A stretch of DNA of 62,507 nucleotides from an uncultured Traorella sp. (GTDB lineage: Bacteria > Bacillota_I > Bacilli_A > Erysipelotrichales > Erysipelotrichaceae), in assembly GCA_944324265.1 (NCBI GenBank), contig CALUVS010000006.1, positions 1-62,507 on the forward strand, written 5' to 3'. The translations under genes were made by a program, and so were the position numbers. Under the pieces are notes generated by a model, which worked only from the letters and a program-made list of their open reading frames with translations, ran no database searches and was not told the origin of the DNA. Of this stretch, positions 53,427 through 62,446 are shown piece by piece. How positions within the stretch are numbered: position 1 is the stretch's first letter; each line of letters starts with the position of its first letter.

Positions 53427-54347
53427 ATGAGAAAAATGAATGTTTTATTAAGTGCTTTTTTAATTGCAGCATGCATGGGTGGATGCTCCACTCAGGAACC
53501 AACGGAGGAAAAACCTCCCGTAACTGAAGAAGAATTAACAGATGAAGAAAAGGAAGCTCAGTATTGGGAAGACATTACTGCCAAGATTGAAAGTGCAGAA
53601 AGTGATATAGAAATTGAATTGAGTGATGAATACTTAACAATGCCGACAGATGTACTGCGTGCAGTTGAAGCGAAAGAAATTGCCGTGACATTTGTTTTCG
53701 GTGAAGATCGTTTCACTGTGTCTAAGGATCAGATGCCGAACTTAAATGAAAATATGGTAGGAACTACCATTGATGCTTTGATTTCATTCTACAATGAATT
53801 AGAAAATCAGGAAACTGAAGAATCAGAAACACCAGCTGAACCTGAAACTCCAACTGAACCTGAGACACCTGCCGAACCAGAAACACCAACGGTGCCTGAA
53901 ACACCAGCTGAACCTGAAGTACCTGCGGAACCAGAAACACCGACAGAACCAGAAGCTCCAGCTGTATCGAAAGCAGATGAAATCATGAATGCGATCTATG
54001 GTGCTGGATTTGAACTGCCAGGCTACATGGAATTGGATGAAGAAACATTGACAGCTGTTTATGGCTTAAGCAGCACGGAATTAAGTGATTATTCTGTACG
54101 TACACCAATGATGATCGTACAGGCAACTGAATTTGCGGTATTTGAAGTAAAAGATGGCTATATGGATACAGTTAAGAGTGCTGTTGAAAAAAGATTGAGT
54201 GATTTGACTGCAACATGGTCACAATATCTACCAGACCAGTATGAACTGGTTCAAAATGCAAAAACATATGAAAATGGCAATATTTATGTATTGATCATCA
54301 GTGAACATGCCGATGACATCTTAAATACTGTATCTTCTATGTTCTAA
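53427..54347 (+). CDS. DUF4358 lipoprotein with Pro/Glu-rich spacer
   Basis: A 306-residue lipoprotein (lipobox MGGCS). Order: an N-terminal domain (40-125, SDEYLTMPTDVLRAVEAKEI; FTVSKDQMPNLNENMVGTTI), a repetitive Pro-Glu-Thr stalk (about 133-179), and a C-terminal DUF4358 domain (about 185-300) ending in YENGNIYVLIISEHADDI. The stalk probably spans the wall. Located 13 nt ahead of the MBOAT gene. Confidence 0.85.
   Translation: MRKMNVLLSAFLIAACMGGCSTQEPTEEKPPVTEEELTDEEKEAQYWEDITAKIESAESDIEIELSDEYLTMPTDVLRAVEAKEIAVTFVFGEDRFTVSKDQMPNLNENMVGTTIDALISFYNELENQETEESETPAEPETPTEPETPAEPETPTVPETPAEPEVPAEPETPTEPEAPAVSKADEIMNAIYGAGFELPGYMELDEETLTAVYGLSSTELSDYSVRTPMMIVQATEFAVFEVKDGYMDTVKSAVEKRLSDLTATWSQYLPDQYELVQNAKTYENGNIYVLIISEHADDILNTVSSMF
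53824..53963 (+). repeat. Coding tandem repeat of a Pro-Glu-Thr stalk
   Basis: About 12 imperfect copies of a 12-nt unit reading PAEPET/PTEPET. Likely to vary in copy number between strains by slippage. It is protein-coding, not CRISPR. Confidence 0.85.
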
Positions 54348-54360
54348 AAGGGAGGAAGCT

Positions 54361-55758
54361 ATGGTATTTAGCAGCGTTCTGTTTCTGGTTTACTACTTAG
54401 TCGCTGTATTGCTTATTTATTATGTAACACCTTTGAAATGGCGCAATATCTTTTTATTGATCGTCAACTGTATTTTCTATGGATGGGGAGAACCTTTGTA
54501 TATATCAATCATGTTCCTTTCCACCGTCATTGACTATATCAATGGATATTTTGTAGCTAAGTATCGTGATACAGATAGAAACAAAGCCAAAAAATTCATG
54601 ATTGTCGATATTATCGCCAATTTATCTATTTTATGCTTCTTTAAGTATTCTGACTTTATTATTTCAAATTTAAATTTATTAGGATTAAATATCCCATTAT
54701 TGAATCTGTCTTTGCCGATCGGTATTTCATTCTATACATTCCAGACAATGTCTTATACGATTGACATTTATCGTTATGATGCCAATGTTCAGAAAAATAT
54801 TTTTGACTTTGCCACTTATGTAACCTTATTTCCTCAGCTGATTGCCGGTCCGATTGTTCGTTACAAAGATGTAGATGAACAATTGAGAGTGCGTGAACAC
54901 TCTGTGGATAAGTTTTCAGATGGAATCAATCGCTTTGTGATTGGTTTATCCAAGAAAGTTTTATTGGCCAATAACATTGGTATTTTATGGGAAACGATCA
55001 AGACAAGCAATTTCAGTGAACTGTCCGTATTAGGGGCATGGTTAGGAACGATTGCTTTTGCTTTCCAGATTTATTTTGACTTTTCCGGTTATTCAGATAT
55101 GGCTGTCGGTTTAGGAAAAATGCTGGGATTTGAGTTTATGGAAAACTTCAATTATCCATATATTTCCAAAAGCATTACTGAATTCTGGCGAAGATGGCAC
55201 ATTTCTTTGTCTACTTGGTTCCGTGAATATGTGTATATTCCATTAGGCGGCAACCGCAAAGGGAAAGCACGTACACTGATCAATTTAGCCATTGTTTGGT
55301 TATTGACTGGTTTATGGCATGGGGCCAGCTGGAACTTTGTCATGTGGGGAGCTTATTTCGGAATCTTGCTGATCTTAGAGAAATTATTCTTGAAGCAGTG
55401 GATCGAAAAACTGCCTGCTTTCTTCCAGCATGCCTATACATTGATCTTGGTATTGATCTCATGGGTCATGTTTGAATTGATTGATATTTCTTCCATCACA
55501 GCTTATTTGAGTGCGATGTTTGGTTTAAATGGGGCTCCGCTGATCAATACGACATTCTTATATCAGTTAAGAAATAACTTGATTCTGTTAGTAATTTTAT
55601 GCTTAGCAGCAACACCATTTATTACCAAGAAGATTAGGGCTTATAACGAAAAGAAAGAAATAGCATTGACTCCGGTTGTTATGGGTGTATTGCTTGTATT
55701 GTGCTTGATGTACATTGTGGATGCTAGTTATAATCCATTCTTGTACTTCAGATTCTAG
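54361..55758 (+). CDS. MBOAT family membrane O-acyltransferase
   Basis: A 465-residue polytopic protein of the DltB/AlgI/PatA class, which passes acyl groups across the membrane to extracellular polymers. Landmarks: YTFQTMSYTIDIYR, FPQLIAGPIVRY, FWRRWHISLSTWFREYVYIPLGGNR and the active-site His in LTGLWHGASWNFVMWG. There is no dltA/C/D next to it, so D-alanylation is unlikely; the DHHW/AlgX-like gene just after it points to O-acetylation. Confidence 0.92.
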   Translation: MVFSSVLFLVYYLVAVLLIYYVTPLKWRNIFLLIVNCIFYGWGEPLYISIMFLSTVIDYINGYFVAKYRDTDRNKAKKFMIVDIIANLSILCFFKYSDFIISNLNLLGLNIPLLNLSLPIGISFYTFQTMSYTIDIYRYDANVQKNIFDFATYVTLFPQLIAGPIVRYKDVDEQLRVREHSVDKFSDGINRFVIGLSKKVLLANNIGILWETIKTSNFSELSVLGAWLGTIAFAFQIYFDFSGYSDMAVGLGKMLGFEFMENFNYPYISKSITEFWRRWHISLSTWFREYVYIPLGGNRKGKARTLINLAIVWLLTGLWHGASWNFVMWGAYFGILLILEKLFLKQWIEKLPAFFQHAYTLILVLISWVMFELIDISSITAYLSAMFGLNGAPLINTTFLYQLRNNLILLVILCLAATPFITKKIRAYNEKKEIALTPVVMGVLLVLCLMYIVDASYNPFLYFRF

Positions 55759-55767
55759 GAGGATTTC

Positions 55768-56877
55768 ATGAAAAAGAAATTACAGATAGTGAATATTGTC
55801 GTATTCTGCGGAATATTAGGCGGCTTATGTGTTGCTAATCTGCTTTCGCCGGATAAAGTATTTTCTGAAAATGAAAACCGTTATTTAGCACAAATGCCTG
55901 AGTTTTCAATTCAGTCTTTATTCAATCATACTTTCACAAATGATTTTGAAACTTATCTCAATGATCAGTTTATCGGACGTGATACTTGGGTAGAAGGAAA
56001 AACATTTGTCGAAAGAGCTTTAGGAAAAACAGAGAATAATGGTGTTTATTTTGGAAAAGAGGATACACTGATTGAAAAACTTGATCCTGTCAATGAAGAA
56101 CAGATGACTTATAATTTGGATAGGATCTTGGATTTGCAGGAAAAAGTCAATGTGCCGATAACGATGACCTTGATTCCGGGAGCTTCCAATATTTATACAG
56201 ATAAATTGCCGATGTTTGCGGATGAAGTGGATCAGCTGAGCTTGATTGAAAAAGCAGAGGATTATGTAGATGACAAGATTCAGTTCATCAATGTCAGCGA
56301 TGCTTTTTTAGCTCATAAAGATGAAGATATTTATTTCAGAACAGACCATCATTTCAATATATATGGAGCCGGTGTTGCCTATGAGGCTATGGCGGAGGCA
56401 ATGAATTGGCAGAATCATGATTTTGAATATGAAGTAGTTTCTGAAGATTTCTTAGGAACATTGGCTTCGCAGTCAGGCAGCTATTCGATTGCACCGGATG
56501 AAATTGTCAAGCTTGTTCATGACCAGAATGTGCAGGTAACTTATTCTGATTTGGAGGAAGTATATTCAGATGTTTATGTGGATGCGAATCTGAATATCAA
56601 GGATAAATATACTTATTATCTGAACGGAAATCATCCTTTGGTTCATATCCAGAATATGGACAAGGAAGGGAAAAATGTATTGATATTGCGTGATTCTTAT
56701 GCCAATATCTTTACACCGTATTTGTTAAGTGAATATGAAAATATTTATTTATTTGATCTTCGCTATAACAAAACAGAGGTCAGTACATTTATCGAAGAAA
56801 ATGATATTGATGAAGTTTTGGTATTCTATAGTGCCAAAAACTTCATGAGTGACACAAATTTTGCCTTTTTACGCTAA
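55768..56877 (+). CDS. DHHW/AlgX-like SGNH-type acyltransferase partner
   Basis: A 369-residue exported or N-anchored protein (signal anchor 5-25) of the DHHW family. Motifs: ENRYLAQMPEFS near the N-terminus, FRTDHHFNIYGAGVAYEAM with the conserved His pair, and LRDSYANIFTPYL with the probable Ser nucleophile. In alginate and cellulose systems such proteins complete O-acetyl transfer outside the membrane, working with the MBOAT protein. Starts 9 nt after the MBOAT gene, with AGGAGG. Confidence 0.88.
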   Translation: MKKKLQIVNIVVFCGILGGLCVANLLSPDKVFSENENRYLAQMPEFSIQSLFNHTFTNDFETYLNDQFIGRDTWVEGKTFVERALGKTENNGVYFGKEDTLIEKLDPVNEEQMTYNLDRILDLQEKVNVPITMTLIPGASNIYTDKLPMFADEVDQLSLIEKAEDYVDDKIQFINVSDAFLAHKDEDIYFRTDHHFNIYGAGVAYEAMAEAMNWQNHDFEYEVVSEDFLGTLASQSGSYSIAPDEIVKLVHDQNVQVTYSDLEEVYSDVYVDANLNIKDKYTYYLNGNHPLVHIQNMDKEGKNVLILRDSYANIFTPYLLSEYENIYLFDLRYNKTEVSTFIEENDIDEVLVFYSAKNFMSDTNFAFLR

Positions 56878-56903
56878 GGGAAACGATATTGTTTCCCTTT
56901 TTC
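56876..56903 (+). terminator. Terminator of the acylation cassette
   Basis: AAGGGAAAC, 6-nt loop, GTTTCCCTT followed by TTT; it includes the stop codon. Confidence 0.88.
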
Positions 56904-56912
56904 TTTCAGAAA

Positions 56913-56921
56913 TGGTATAAT
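56913..56921 (+). promoter_or_regulatory. Extended -10 promoter abutting the yihY start
   Basis: TGGTATAAT, an extended -10, ends 9 nt before ATG 56931. The -35 region is poor, as is usual for this class. Confidence 0.65.
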
Positions 56922-56930
56922 TTTGGGGCT

Positions 56931-57767
56931 ATGAACAAACTCATTCAGTGTTTTGAAGAAATTACTTCCCATGAAGGAAGTCTATTTACCTATTCTTTGT
57001 CGTATTCGCTCTTATTGACCATTGCGCCGGCAATTACGATTTTTGTGGCGTTTTTCTCGGTATTTGTCTTGGATGTGGATCTGATTGTAGAAACCTTGAG
57101 CTTGTTTCTGCCTTCAGAATATATCGCTCCGTTTGTTGATTTCTTGCTGAATAAAGAAAGCATCAATACAATGACAAGCATCGTCTCCATGATCATTTCT
57201 TTCTGGCTGGCTTCCAGAAGCAATTATTCCTTTTTGTTGATCAGTTCCAAACGGGAAGAAGTACTGATACCCAAATGGATCATTCGTGCTGAAAGCTATC
57301 TGCAGTTTTTAGTCGTCACAGTGTATGTGATCGTTGCAGCCATTTTGATTACATCCTTGTCTTTTATGGATCCATGGTTAATGCCGGTTGTTTATTTAAT
57401 TGCCGCTTTTTTCGGCTTTTATATGTTTTATCGTTTTTCAAGCTTTCTGAAAAGAGAAAAGAGTTATGGAGTAGTAGGAGCTTTGGCCGCAACATTGGGA
57501 GTATTGTTGATCGGAATCTTATTCTTTGAAATCATCAATCGCTTCACCAATTATGATAATGTTTATGGACCCTTGTCTTCCTTGGTAATCTTATTCTTAA
57601 GTATTTATTTAATTGCTTCTGTGATTTATATCGGATACATATTAAATCAAGCGTTTGCCAGTAAACCAAGCGGAGAAATACGGAATAGTCAGGTCTTAAA
57701 GATGCTGATTCTGATTGATGATAAAATTGTAGAAAAAGCAGTCAAGAAATTAATGAAGGAGAAGTAG
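56931..57767 (+). CDS. YihY/virulence factor BrkB family membrane protein
   Basis: A 278-residue protein with about six membrane helices and the family's first-helix pattern LFTYSLSYSLLLTIAPAITIF, then STIVSMIISFWLASR-like SNYSFLLIS and a VYGPLSSLVILFLSIYLIASVIYIG end. Not a ribonuclease, despite the old RNase BN label. Function unknown. ATG 56931 is chosen because the longer frame starts inside a terminator. It lacks a ribosome site. Confidence 0.85.
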   Translation: MNKLIQCFEEITSHEGSLFTYSLSYSLLLTIAPAITIFVAFFSVFVLDVDLIVETLSLFLPSEYIAPFVDFLLNKESINTMTSIVSMIISFWLASRSNYSFLLISSKREEVLIPKWIIRAESYLQFLVVTVYVIVAAILITSLSFMDPWLMPVVYLIAAFFGFYMFYRFSSFLKREKSYGVVGALAATLGVLLIGILFFEIINRFTNYDNVYGPLSSLVILFLSIYLIASVIYIGYILNQAFASKPSGEIRNSQVLKMLILIDDKIVEKAVKKLMKEK

Positions 57768-57770
57768 TGC

Positions 57771-59081
57771 ATGAAAATAGAAATTGTTAAAACAGGAATT
57801 AATGGCGAGGGAATTGGTTATTATAATAATAAACCCGTTTTTGTACCGCATGTGCTGAGCGGAGAAATTGCAGATGTGGAAATTGTGGAACAGAATAAAG
57901 GCTACAGCATCGGCAAAGCCAAGAAGATCATTCAATCTTCCTCAAAGCGTGTGCAGCCTAAATGCAAGGTTCAGAAAAGCTGCGGTGCTTGTCCCTTGAT
58001 GATTGCGGACTATGAAAAGCAATGTGAAATGAAAACAGAAATTCTGAAGCAGTCTTTGATCAAATATGCGCATGTCGATCCGAAACTGATTCAGCCAATC
58101 TTAAAAAGTGAAAAAATATTTGGCTATCGCAATCAATGCAAGCTGCCTTTTGGTATGGAAGATAGAGAATTGGTTACCGGTATGTATATTCCTAATTCTA
58201 ACTATTTCAATGGGATTGAACATTGCATCATTCATGAAGAAGGTATTGAAAGAGTACGCAAACAGCTTTTAGCGATCTTAAATCAATTTAAATTCAAAGC
58301 TTATGATTTTCATCAGAAAAAAGGACTGCGTTCTTTGGTGATTCGTGCGATGCAGGATAACTATCAGATTACTTTGGTCGGCGGAGAACATGAAATTCCT
58401 CAGGCCTGTATTGAAGCCATCATGCAGATTGAAGGCGTTGTTTCTTTGTGGCAGAGTGTATTGACACAGAAAAAAAGCGTGGATATTTTCGGCAATAAAA
58501 TGATTCTTTTAGCCGGATCCAAAACATTGGATTTCAAGTTTAAAGGATTTGAGATGCAGTTATCTCCTCGTTCTTTCTTCCAGCTCAATACAAAGCAGGC
58601 AGAAAAATTATATGATGTGATTGCTTCTATGGTGCCGGCAAATACAAACCTGCTTGTGGAAGCATACAGCGGAATCGGCGGTATTTCATTGACGCTGCAT
58701 GACAAAGCAAAGGAAATCATCGGTATTGAAAGTATTAAGGATGCTGTTGTAAATGCCAATATGATTGCAGAGAAAAATAAGCTAGATCATGTGAAGTTTG
58801 TTTGTGATGATGCAGCTTATAAATTGGAATATTATGCTAAGAAACGACAGATCGATGTTTTAGTTGTGGATCCACCACGCAGCGGACTGGATGAAATGAT
58901 GTTATCTACGATCTTAAAAAGCAAGATCAAAAATATTATTTATGTTTCCTGCAATCCTGCGACATTAGGAAAGAATCTAGCAGTTTTGAGCGAACGCTAT
59001 CAAGTGAAAAAAATACAGCCGGTAGATATGTTCCCTCAGACACAGCATGTTGAAAGTGTTTGTTTGTTAGTCAGAAAATAA
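57771..59081 (+). CDS. 23S rRNA (uracil-5-)-methyltransferase, RlmD/RlmCD type
   Basis: A 436-residue TrmA-family enzyme. N-terminal TRAM domain (1-55), a [4Fe-4S] site formed by Cys in CKVQKSCGACPLM and an earlier or later Cys, and a SAM domain with NLLVEAYSGIGGISLTL, VVDPPRSGLDEMM and the catalytic Cys in YVSCNPATLGKNL. The tail DMFPQTQHVESVCLLVRK is typical. It forms m5U in 23S rRNA; the position is not readable. It starts 3 nt after yihY. Confidence 0.93.
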   Translation: MKIEIVKTGINGEGIGYYNNKPVFVPHVLSGEIADVEIVEQNKGYSIGKAKKIIQSSSKRVQPKCKVQKSCGACPLMIADYEKQCEMKTEILKQSLIKYAHVDPKLIQPILKSEKIFGYRNQCKLPFGMEDRELVTGMYIPNSNYFNGIEHCIIHEEGIERVRKQLLAILNQFKFKAYDFHQKKGLRSLVIRAMQDNYQITLVGGEHEIPQACIEAIMQIEGVVSLWQSVLTQKKSVDIFGNKMILLAGSKTLDFKFKGFEMQLSPRSFFQLNTKQAEKLYDVIASMVPANTNLLVEAYSGIGGISLTLHDKAKEIIGIESIKDAVVNANMIAEKNKLDHVKFVCDDAAYKLEYYAKKRQIDVLVVDPPRSGLDEMMLSTILKSKIKNIIYVSCNPATLGKNLAVLSERYQVKKIQPVDMFPQTQHVESVCLLVRK

Positions 59082-59114
59082 GATATTTTGATTTGAATAT
59101 AGAACATAAAAATG

Positions 59115-59144
59115 TGCCTGATTTATTTGAAGTCAGGCTTTTTA
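59115..59144 (+). terminator. Terminator after the rRNA methyltransferase gene
   Basis: GCCTGA (59116-59121), 11-nt loop, TCAGGC (59133-59138) followed by T5. Confidence 0.82.
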
Positions 59145-59291
59145 TATGGAATCTGAATCAATGAGATATAGTAAATTATACTTGTCAATATATTGTTAAG
59201 TACCGTGAATGATGAGATAATGAATATGCTTGAAATTTATAGATTTTATTGATAAAACAATACAATGGAATAAGGAGATGTAAGACTGTTT

Positions 59292-59768
59292 ATGAAGGAA
59301 GCGGAATTTAGATATGCAGAAGAGAAAGATGTTGAATTAATATTGTATTTTATTAAAGAATTGGCTGAATATGAAAAGATGCTTGATGAAGTAATTGCCA
59401 CAGAAGATTTGTTAAGGGAATGGCTCTTTGAGAAAAAGAAAGCAGAAGTAATTTTTGTATTGGAGGATAATCAAGAAGTAGGCTTTGCTTTATTCTTTCA
59501 TAATTTTTCTACATTTCTTGGACGTGCTGGCATTTATTTAGAAGATTTGTATGTGAAACCGGAGTATCGCGGAAAGGGGTACGGAAAATCTCTTCTGAAG
59601 AAATTGGCGAAAATAGCTAAAGAAAGAGGCTGCGGCAGATTAGAGTGGTGGTGTTTGGATTGGAATAAATCCAGCATTGATTTCTATCTTTCTTTAGGAG
59701 CAAAGCCGATGAAAGACTGGACAGTCTATCGTATTTCCGGAAGTACATTGGATAATTTGGCTGAATAG
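59292..59768 (+). CDS. GNAT family N-acetyltransferase
   Basis: A 158-residue acetyl-CoA-dependent acetyltransferase. Motif A is YVKPEYRGKGYGKSLLKKLAK (acetyl-CoA pyrophosphate loop), then WCLDWNKSSIDFYLSLGAKPM. The order and WWCLDWN segment resemble diamine/spermidine acetyltransferases (SSAT-like), so a polyamine or thialysine substrate is plausible but unproven. GGAG lies 13 nt ahead of the ATG, a little far. Confidence 0.88.
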   Translation: MKEAEFRYAEEKDVELILYFIKELAEYEKMLDEVIATEDLLREWLFEKKKAEVIFVLEDNQEVGFALFFHNFSTFLGRAGIYLEDLYVKPEYRGKGYGKSLLKKLAKIAKERGCGRLEWWCLDWNKSSIDFYLSLGAKPMKDWTVYRISGSTLDNLAE

Positions 59769-59837
59769 AATTGTGAATTGTTATGTTATGGATAAATATT
59801 TGTATTAAAATGATTGTATAGACAGCTTAAATTGCAA

Positions 59838-59861
59838 TCAGCCGCGATTCTATTGGCTGAT
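59838..59861. repeat. Inverted repeat in an intergenic gap
   Basis: ATCAGCC and GGCTGAT, 10-nt apart, between the GNAT and SDR genes, without a T run on either strand. A possible operator or RNA hairpin; not a standard terminator. Confidence 0.4.
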
Positions 59862-59920
59862 AGAAAGGAAATGACATTGCATACGACTGATGAGTCAAAC
59901 TGCAATATTAAAAATGAATG

Positions 59921-60946
59921 ATGAAAAAAGTATTGATTATTGGCGGTACAGGAACAATATCTGCTCCTATTACTAAAACTTTGGCAAGCAGAGAGGATAT
60001 TGATTTATATGTGTTAAACAGAGGAAATAAAAATAAACTATTGCCTTCCAATATACATTTTATGATTGGTGATATGAAAGAAGATATAGAAGGTGTAAAA
60101 GAAGTTTTAAAAGATCTTTCTTTTGACTGTGTTATTAATTTTATAGTCATGAATCTGGAAGATGCGAAAAAGAATGTGGAACTCTTCAGAGGGAAGACAA
60201 AACAATTTATTCATATTTCCACCAACTGTGTATTGAATCATACGCTTACCTGTAATATTGATGAAACGATTGAAAAAGGAAATGCATTTTCTGCTTATGG
60301 ACGAAATAAAGCAGCGGTAGAAGATTATCTGATAGAAGAATCAAAGAAAGGTGATTTTCCATTAACCATTGTTCGGCCTTCACAGACTTATTCCGACAAC
60401 AGAATTCCGCTGAGTGTAAAAGGCAATTCCTGCTGGTCTGTTGTTTCGCGTATGTTAAGAGGAAAGGAAGTTATTGTTCATGGAGATGGACAAAGTGTGT
60501 GGAGCAGCACTCATGCCGATGACTTTGCGAAGATGTTCTGTCCATTGGTGGGACAGCCGAAAGCAATCGGTGAGATTTACCAAATCATGAATCCAAAATC
60601 TCATACATGGGATATGGTCTATCAGACATTAGCTGACTTATTAGGAGTAGAATACAAACCTGTTTATATCAGTGCTTATTTGTTAGATAAGAGTCAGGAA
60701 TTTCATTGGGAAACTTCCATTCATGGGGATAAGCATTTCTCTAATATTTTCGATGTATCCAAAGTAAAACAATTCTGTCCGGATGTTGTATGTGACATTG
60801 ATATTAAAAAAGGATTGCAAATGTATCTGGAATATATGGATGCTCATCCGGAAATGAAAAAGGAAGATGTAAAGTTTGATGAGTGGTGTGATAAAACAAT
60901 CGAAGCATATAAGAAGTTTGCACAAGCATTTACGGAAAATATATAG
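59921..60946 (+). CDS. NAD-dependent epimerase/dehydratase (extended SDR)
   Basis: A 341-residue Rossmann protein. NAD site GGTGTIS is at the start (residues 8-14), with FIHISTNCVLNH and the YGRNKAAVEDYL Tyr-x3-Lys equivalent, and TIVRPSQTYSDNRIPLSV. Of the atypical SDR group often called NAD-dependent epimerases. Sugar or nucleotide-sugar substrate unknown. Two adjacent ATGs (59918, 59921) and no clear ribosome site leave the exact start open. Confidence 0.83.
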   Translation: MKKVLIIGGTGTISAPITKTLASREDIDLYVLNRGNKNKLLPSNIHFMIGDMKEDIEGVKEVLKDLSFDCVINFIVMNLEDAKKNVELFRGKTKQFIHISTNCVLNHTLTCNIDETIEKGNAFSAYGRNKAAVEDYLIEESKKGDFPLTIVRPSQTYSDNRIPLSVKGNSCWSVVSRMLRGKEVIVHGDGQSVWSSTHADDFAKMFCPLVGQPKAIGEIYQIMNPKSHTWDMVYQTLADLLGVEYKPVYISAYLLDKSQEFHWETSIHGDKHFSNIFDVSKVKQFCPDVVCDIDIKKGLQMYLEYMDAHPEMKKEDVKFDEWCDKTIEAYKKFAQAFTENI

Positions 60947-60998
60947 ATGGATGAACTGAGTGGTTATTTTTTTCATTCTTTGTAAGGGGGAAAATAAA

Positions 60999-61643
60999 TT
61001 GCGTACATATACGTGGGATGAATATTATGAGAAGTTTTATGATTGGGCAGAGAGTACCCGAATCCGTCATCTTTCTGATTTGACTTCCTTAGGGGATGTT
61101 GATGAGGTAGCAGAAGTGATCATTGAATTACAGGAGAATATCAAAGCATCCAATCGTTTGTTAGAAAGAGCAGTTAAAGAAAAATTGGCATTTTCAGGGA
61201 ATGATCTGACAGAATTTTTATATGCCAATGATGAAAAACTTGTGCTTGCAGCTTTGAATAATTCCATTCAGCGATTTACGCAGGAAGATATAGAAGATTT
61301 ATATTGTTCTTTTGATGATGAAATCATCATCAAAATCTGTAAGCAAAGAAAGCTGGCTCTGCCGAAAGACTTGCAGGAAGAAATTGAATTAGATAAACAA
61401 TTTGAACAGGAAGTTGTTTATGAAAAGCCAAAGAAAACTGGTTTTTTTGCTTCTTTATTGATTTTGTTTGGAATAGGCCAATTGTTCAGGAAAAGAAATA
61501 CCTCATCTCATCCTGGAAGATGCAGCGGTGACTGTGCTCATTGTCCGCCGCATTATGGGTATCGTTATGGACGATGGTATTATGGAAAAGGACATACGCA
61601 TGGCTGTGAATTCGGCGGAAATAAAGCAGATGGAAGCTTGTAA
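60999..61643 (+). CDS. Membrane-attached protein with Cys/His-rich tail, unknown
   Basis: A 214-residue protein with a TTG start set by AAGGGGGAAAATAAA. The first 140 residues are acidic and helical (TWDEYYEKFYDWAEST; DDEIIIKICKQR). A short hydrophobic segment (about 163-176, GFFASLLILFGIGQLF) follows, and a tail holding HPGRCSGDCAHCPPHYG and HTHGCEFGG, which could bind zinc or another metal. No family recognised. Confidence 0.75.
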   Translation: MRTYTWDEYYEKFYDWAESTRIRHLSDLTSLGDVDEVAEVIIELQENIKASNRLLERAVKEKLAFSGNDLTEFLYANDEKLVLAALNNSIQRFTQEDIEDLYCSFDDEIIIKICKQRKLALPKDLQEEIELDKQFEQEVVYEKPKKTGFFASLLILFGIGQLFRKRNTSSHPGRCSGDCAHCPPHYGYRYGRWYYGKGHTHGCEFGGNKADGSL

Positions 61644-61705
61644 TCACGATAGATTTTACAGTTTTGGTAATAATTCTATTTTATTTGAAAGAGGGGGAAT
61701 GATAG

Positions 61706-62446
61706 ATGAATATAGTCAGAAAATTACGAGATAGCTCATGTTTTGATCGTTATGCTTTTGAAATATTGTTAGCTATTGAAATTCTAATGTCATTTACTTT
61801 CCTGGGATATATTCATATTTCACCGATATCTATCACGTTTGCTTATATTCCAATCTTGATTGCGGGAAGTCTATTTGGTCCTATCCAGTCAACGATTGCC
61901 GGATTTGTTTTTGGGGCAGCCAGTCTGTACAAAGCATCAGCGAGTTATGTTTTGCCTGCTGATATGATATTTTCACCTTTTTTGAGCGGTTCACCCTTAA
62001 ATAGTTTGATATTAAGTATCGGAACAAGAACGTTGTTCGGACTTTTGATCGGTTTGGCTTTTGCATGGGTCAAGAAATGGAAATATTTTCATATAGGATT
62101 CGGAGTCATTGCTGCCATTGCACCAAAATTACATGCTTTCTTGGTTTACGGGGCGATGGGATTTCTGTTTCCGGAATTTGGTTATGATGCTTTGACTGCA
62201 TTTCATTTCAGCTGGAATGATGTTTTATTTTCCATTGCCTGCATTTTAGCAGTGGAATTAGTCTGGTTCATTTATCATCAAGATTTGATTCAGAATATCA
62301 AGATTTCGATTGATCAGCAGCGTTATCATCGATATGAATCTAAGAAAATGAATCTGTTTTTTGGTATCTTTGAATTATTTATATTAAGTATGGAAATCTT
62401 TGCTGCTATTTATTTTTCACAGAGAGGAGATAAGACAAACTATTAA
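61706..62446 (+). CDS. ECF transporter S component-like membrane protein
   Basis: A 246-residue protein. Residues about 17-180 look like an ECF S component: five to six membrane helices, the FAYIPILIAGSLFGPIQSTIAGFVFG segment in pieces, and IGTRTLFGLLIGLAF. After about 190 comes a linker helix (DQQRYHRYESKKMNLFFGIFELFILSM) leading to another membrane helix and an abrupt end. In other Firmicutes similar N-termini are fused to signalling domains, so the protein may be a shortened sensor rather than a vitamin importer. Ribosome site AGAGGGGG. Confidence 0.72.
   Translation: MNIVRKLRDSSCFDRYAFEILLAIEILMSFTFLGYIHISPISITFAYIPILIAGSLFGPIQSTIAGFVFGAASLYKASASYVLPADMIFSPFLSGSPLNSLILSIGTRTLFGLLIGLAFAWVKKWKYFHIGFGVIAAIAPKLHAFLVYGAMGFLFPEFGYDALTAFHFSWNDVLFSIACILAVELVWFIYHQDLIQNIKISIDQQRYHRYESKKMNLFFGIFELFILSMEIFAAIYFSQRGDKTNY

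Noticed and set aside
53824-53963. Short repeats as a possible CRISPR array
   Set aside because: Units are 12 nt, contiguous, in frame and encode a Pro-Glu-Thr stalk; there are no spacers.
54361-56877. dlt-type teichoic acid D-alanylation operon
   Set aside because: DltA, DltC and a DltD-like protein are absent; the partner is of the DHHW/AlgX type.
59838-59861. Inverted repeat after the GNAT gene as a terminator
   Set aside because: No T run follows on either strand.
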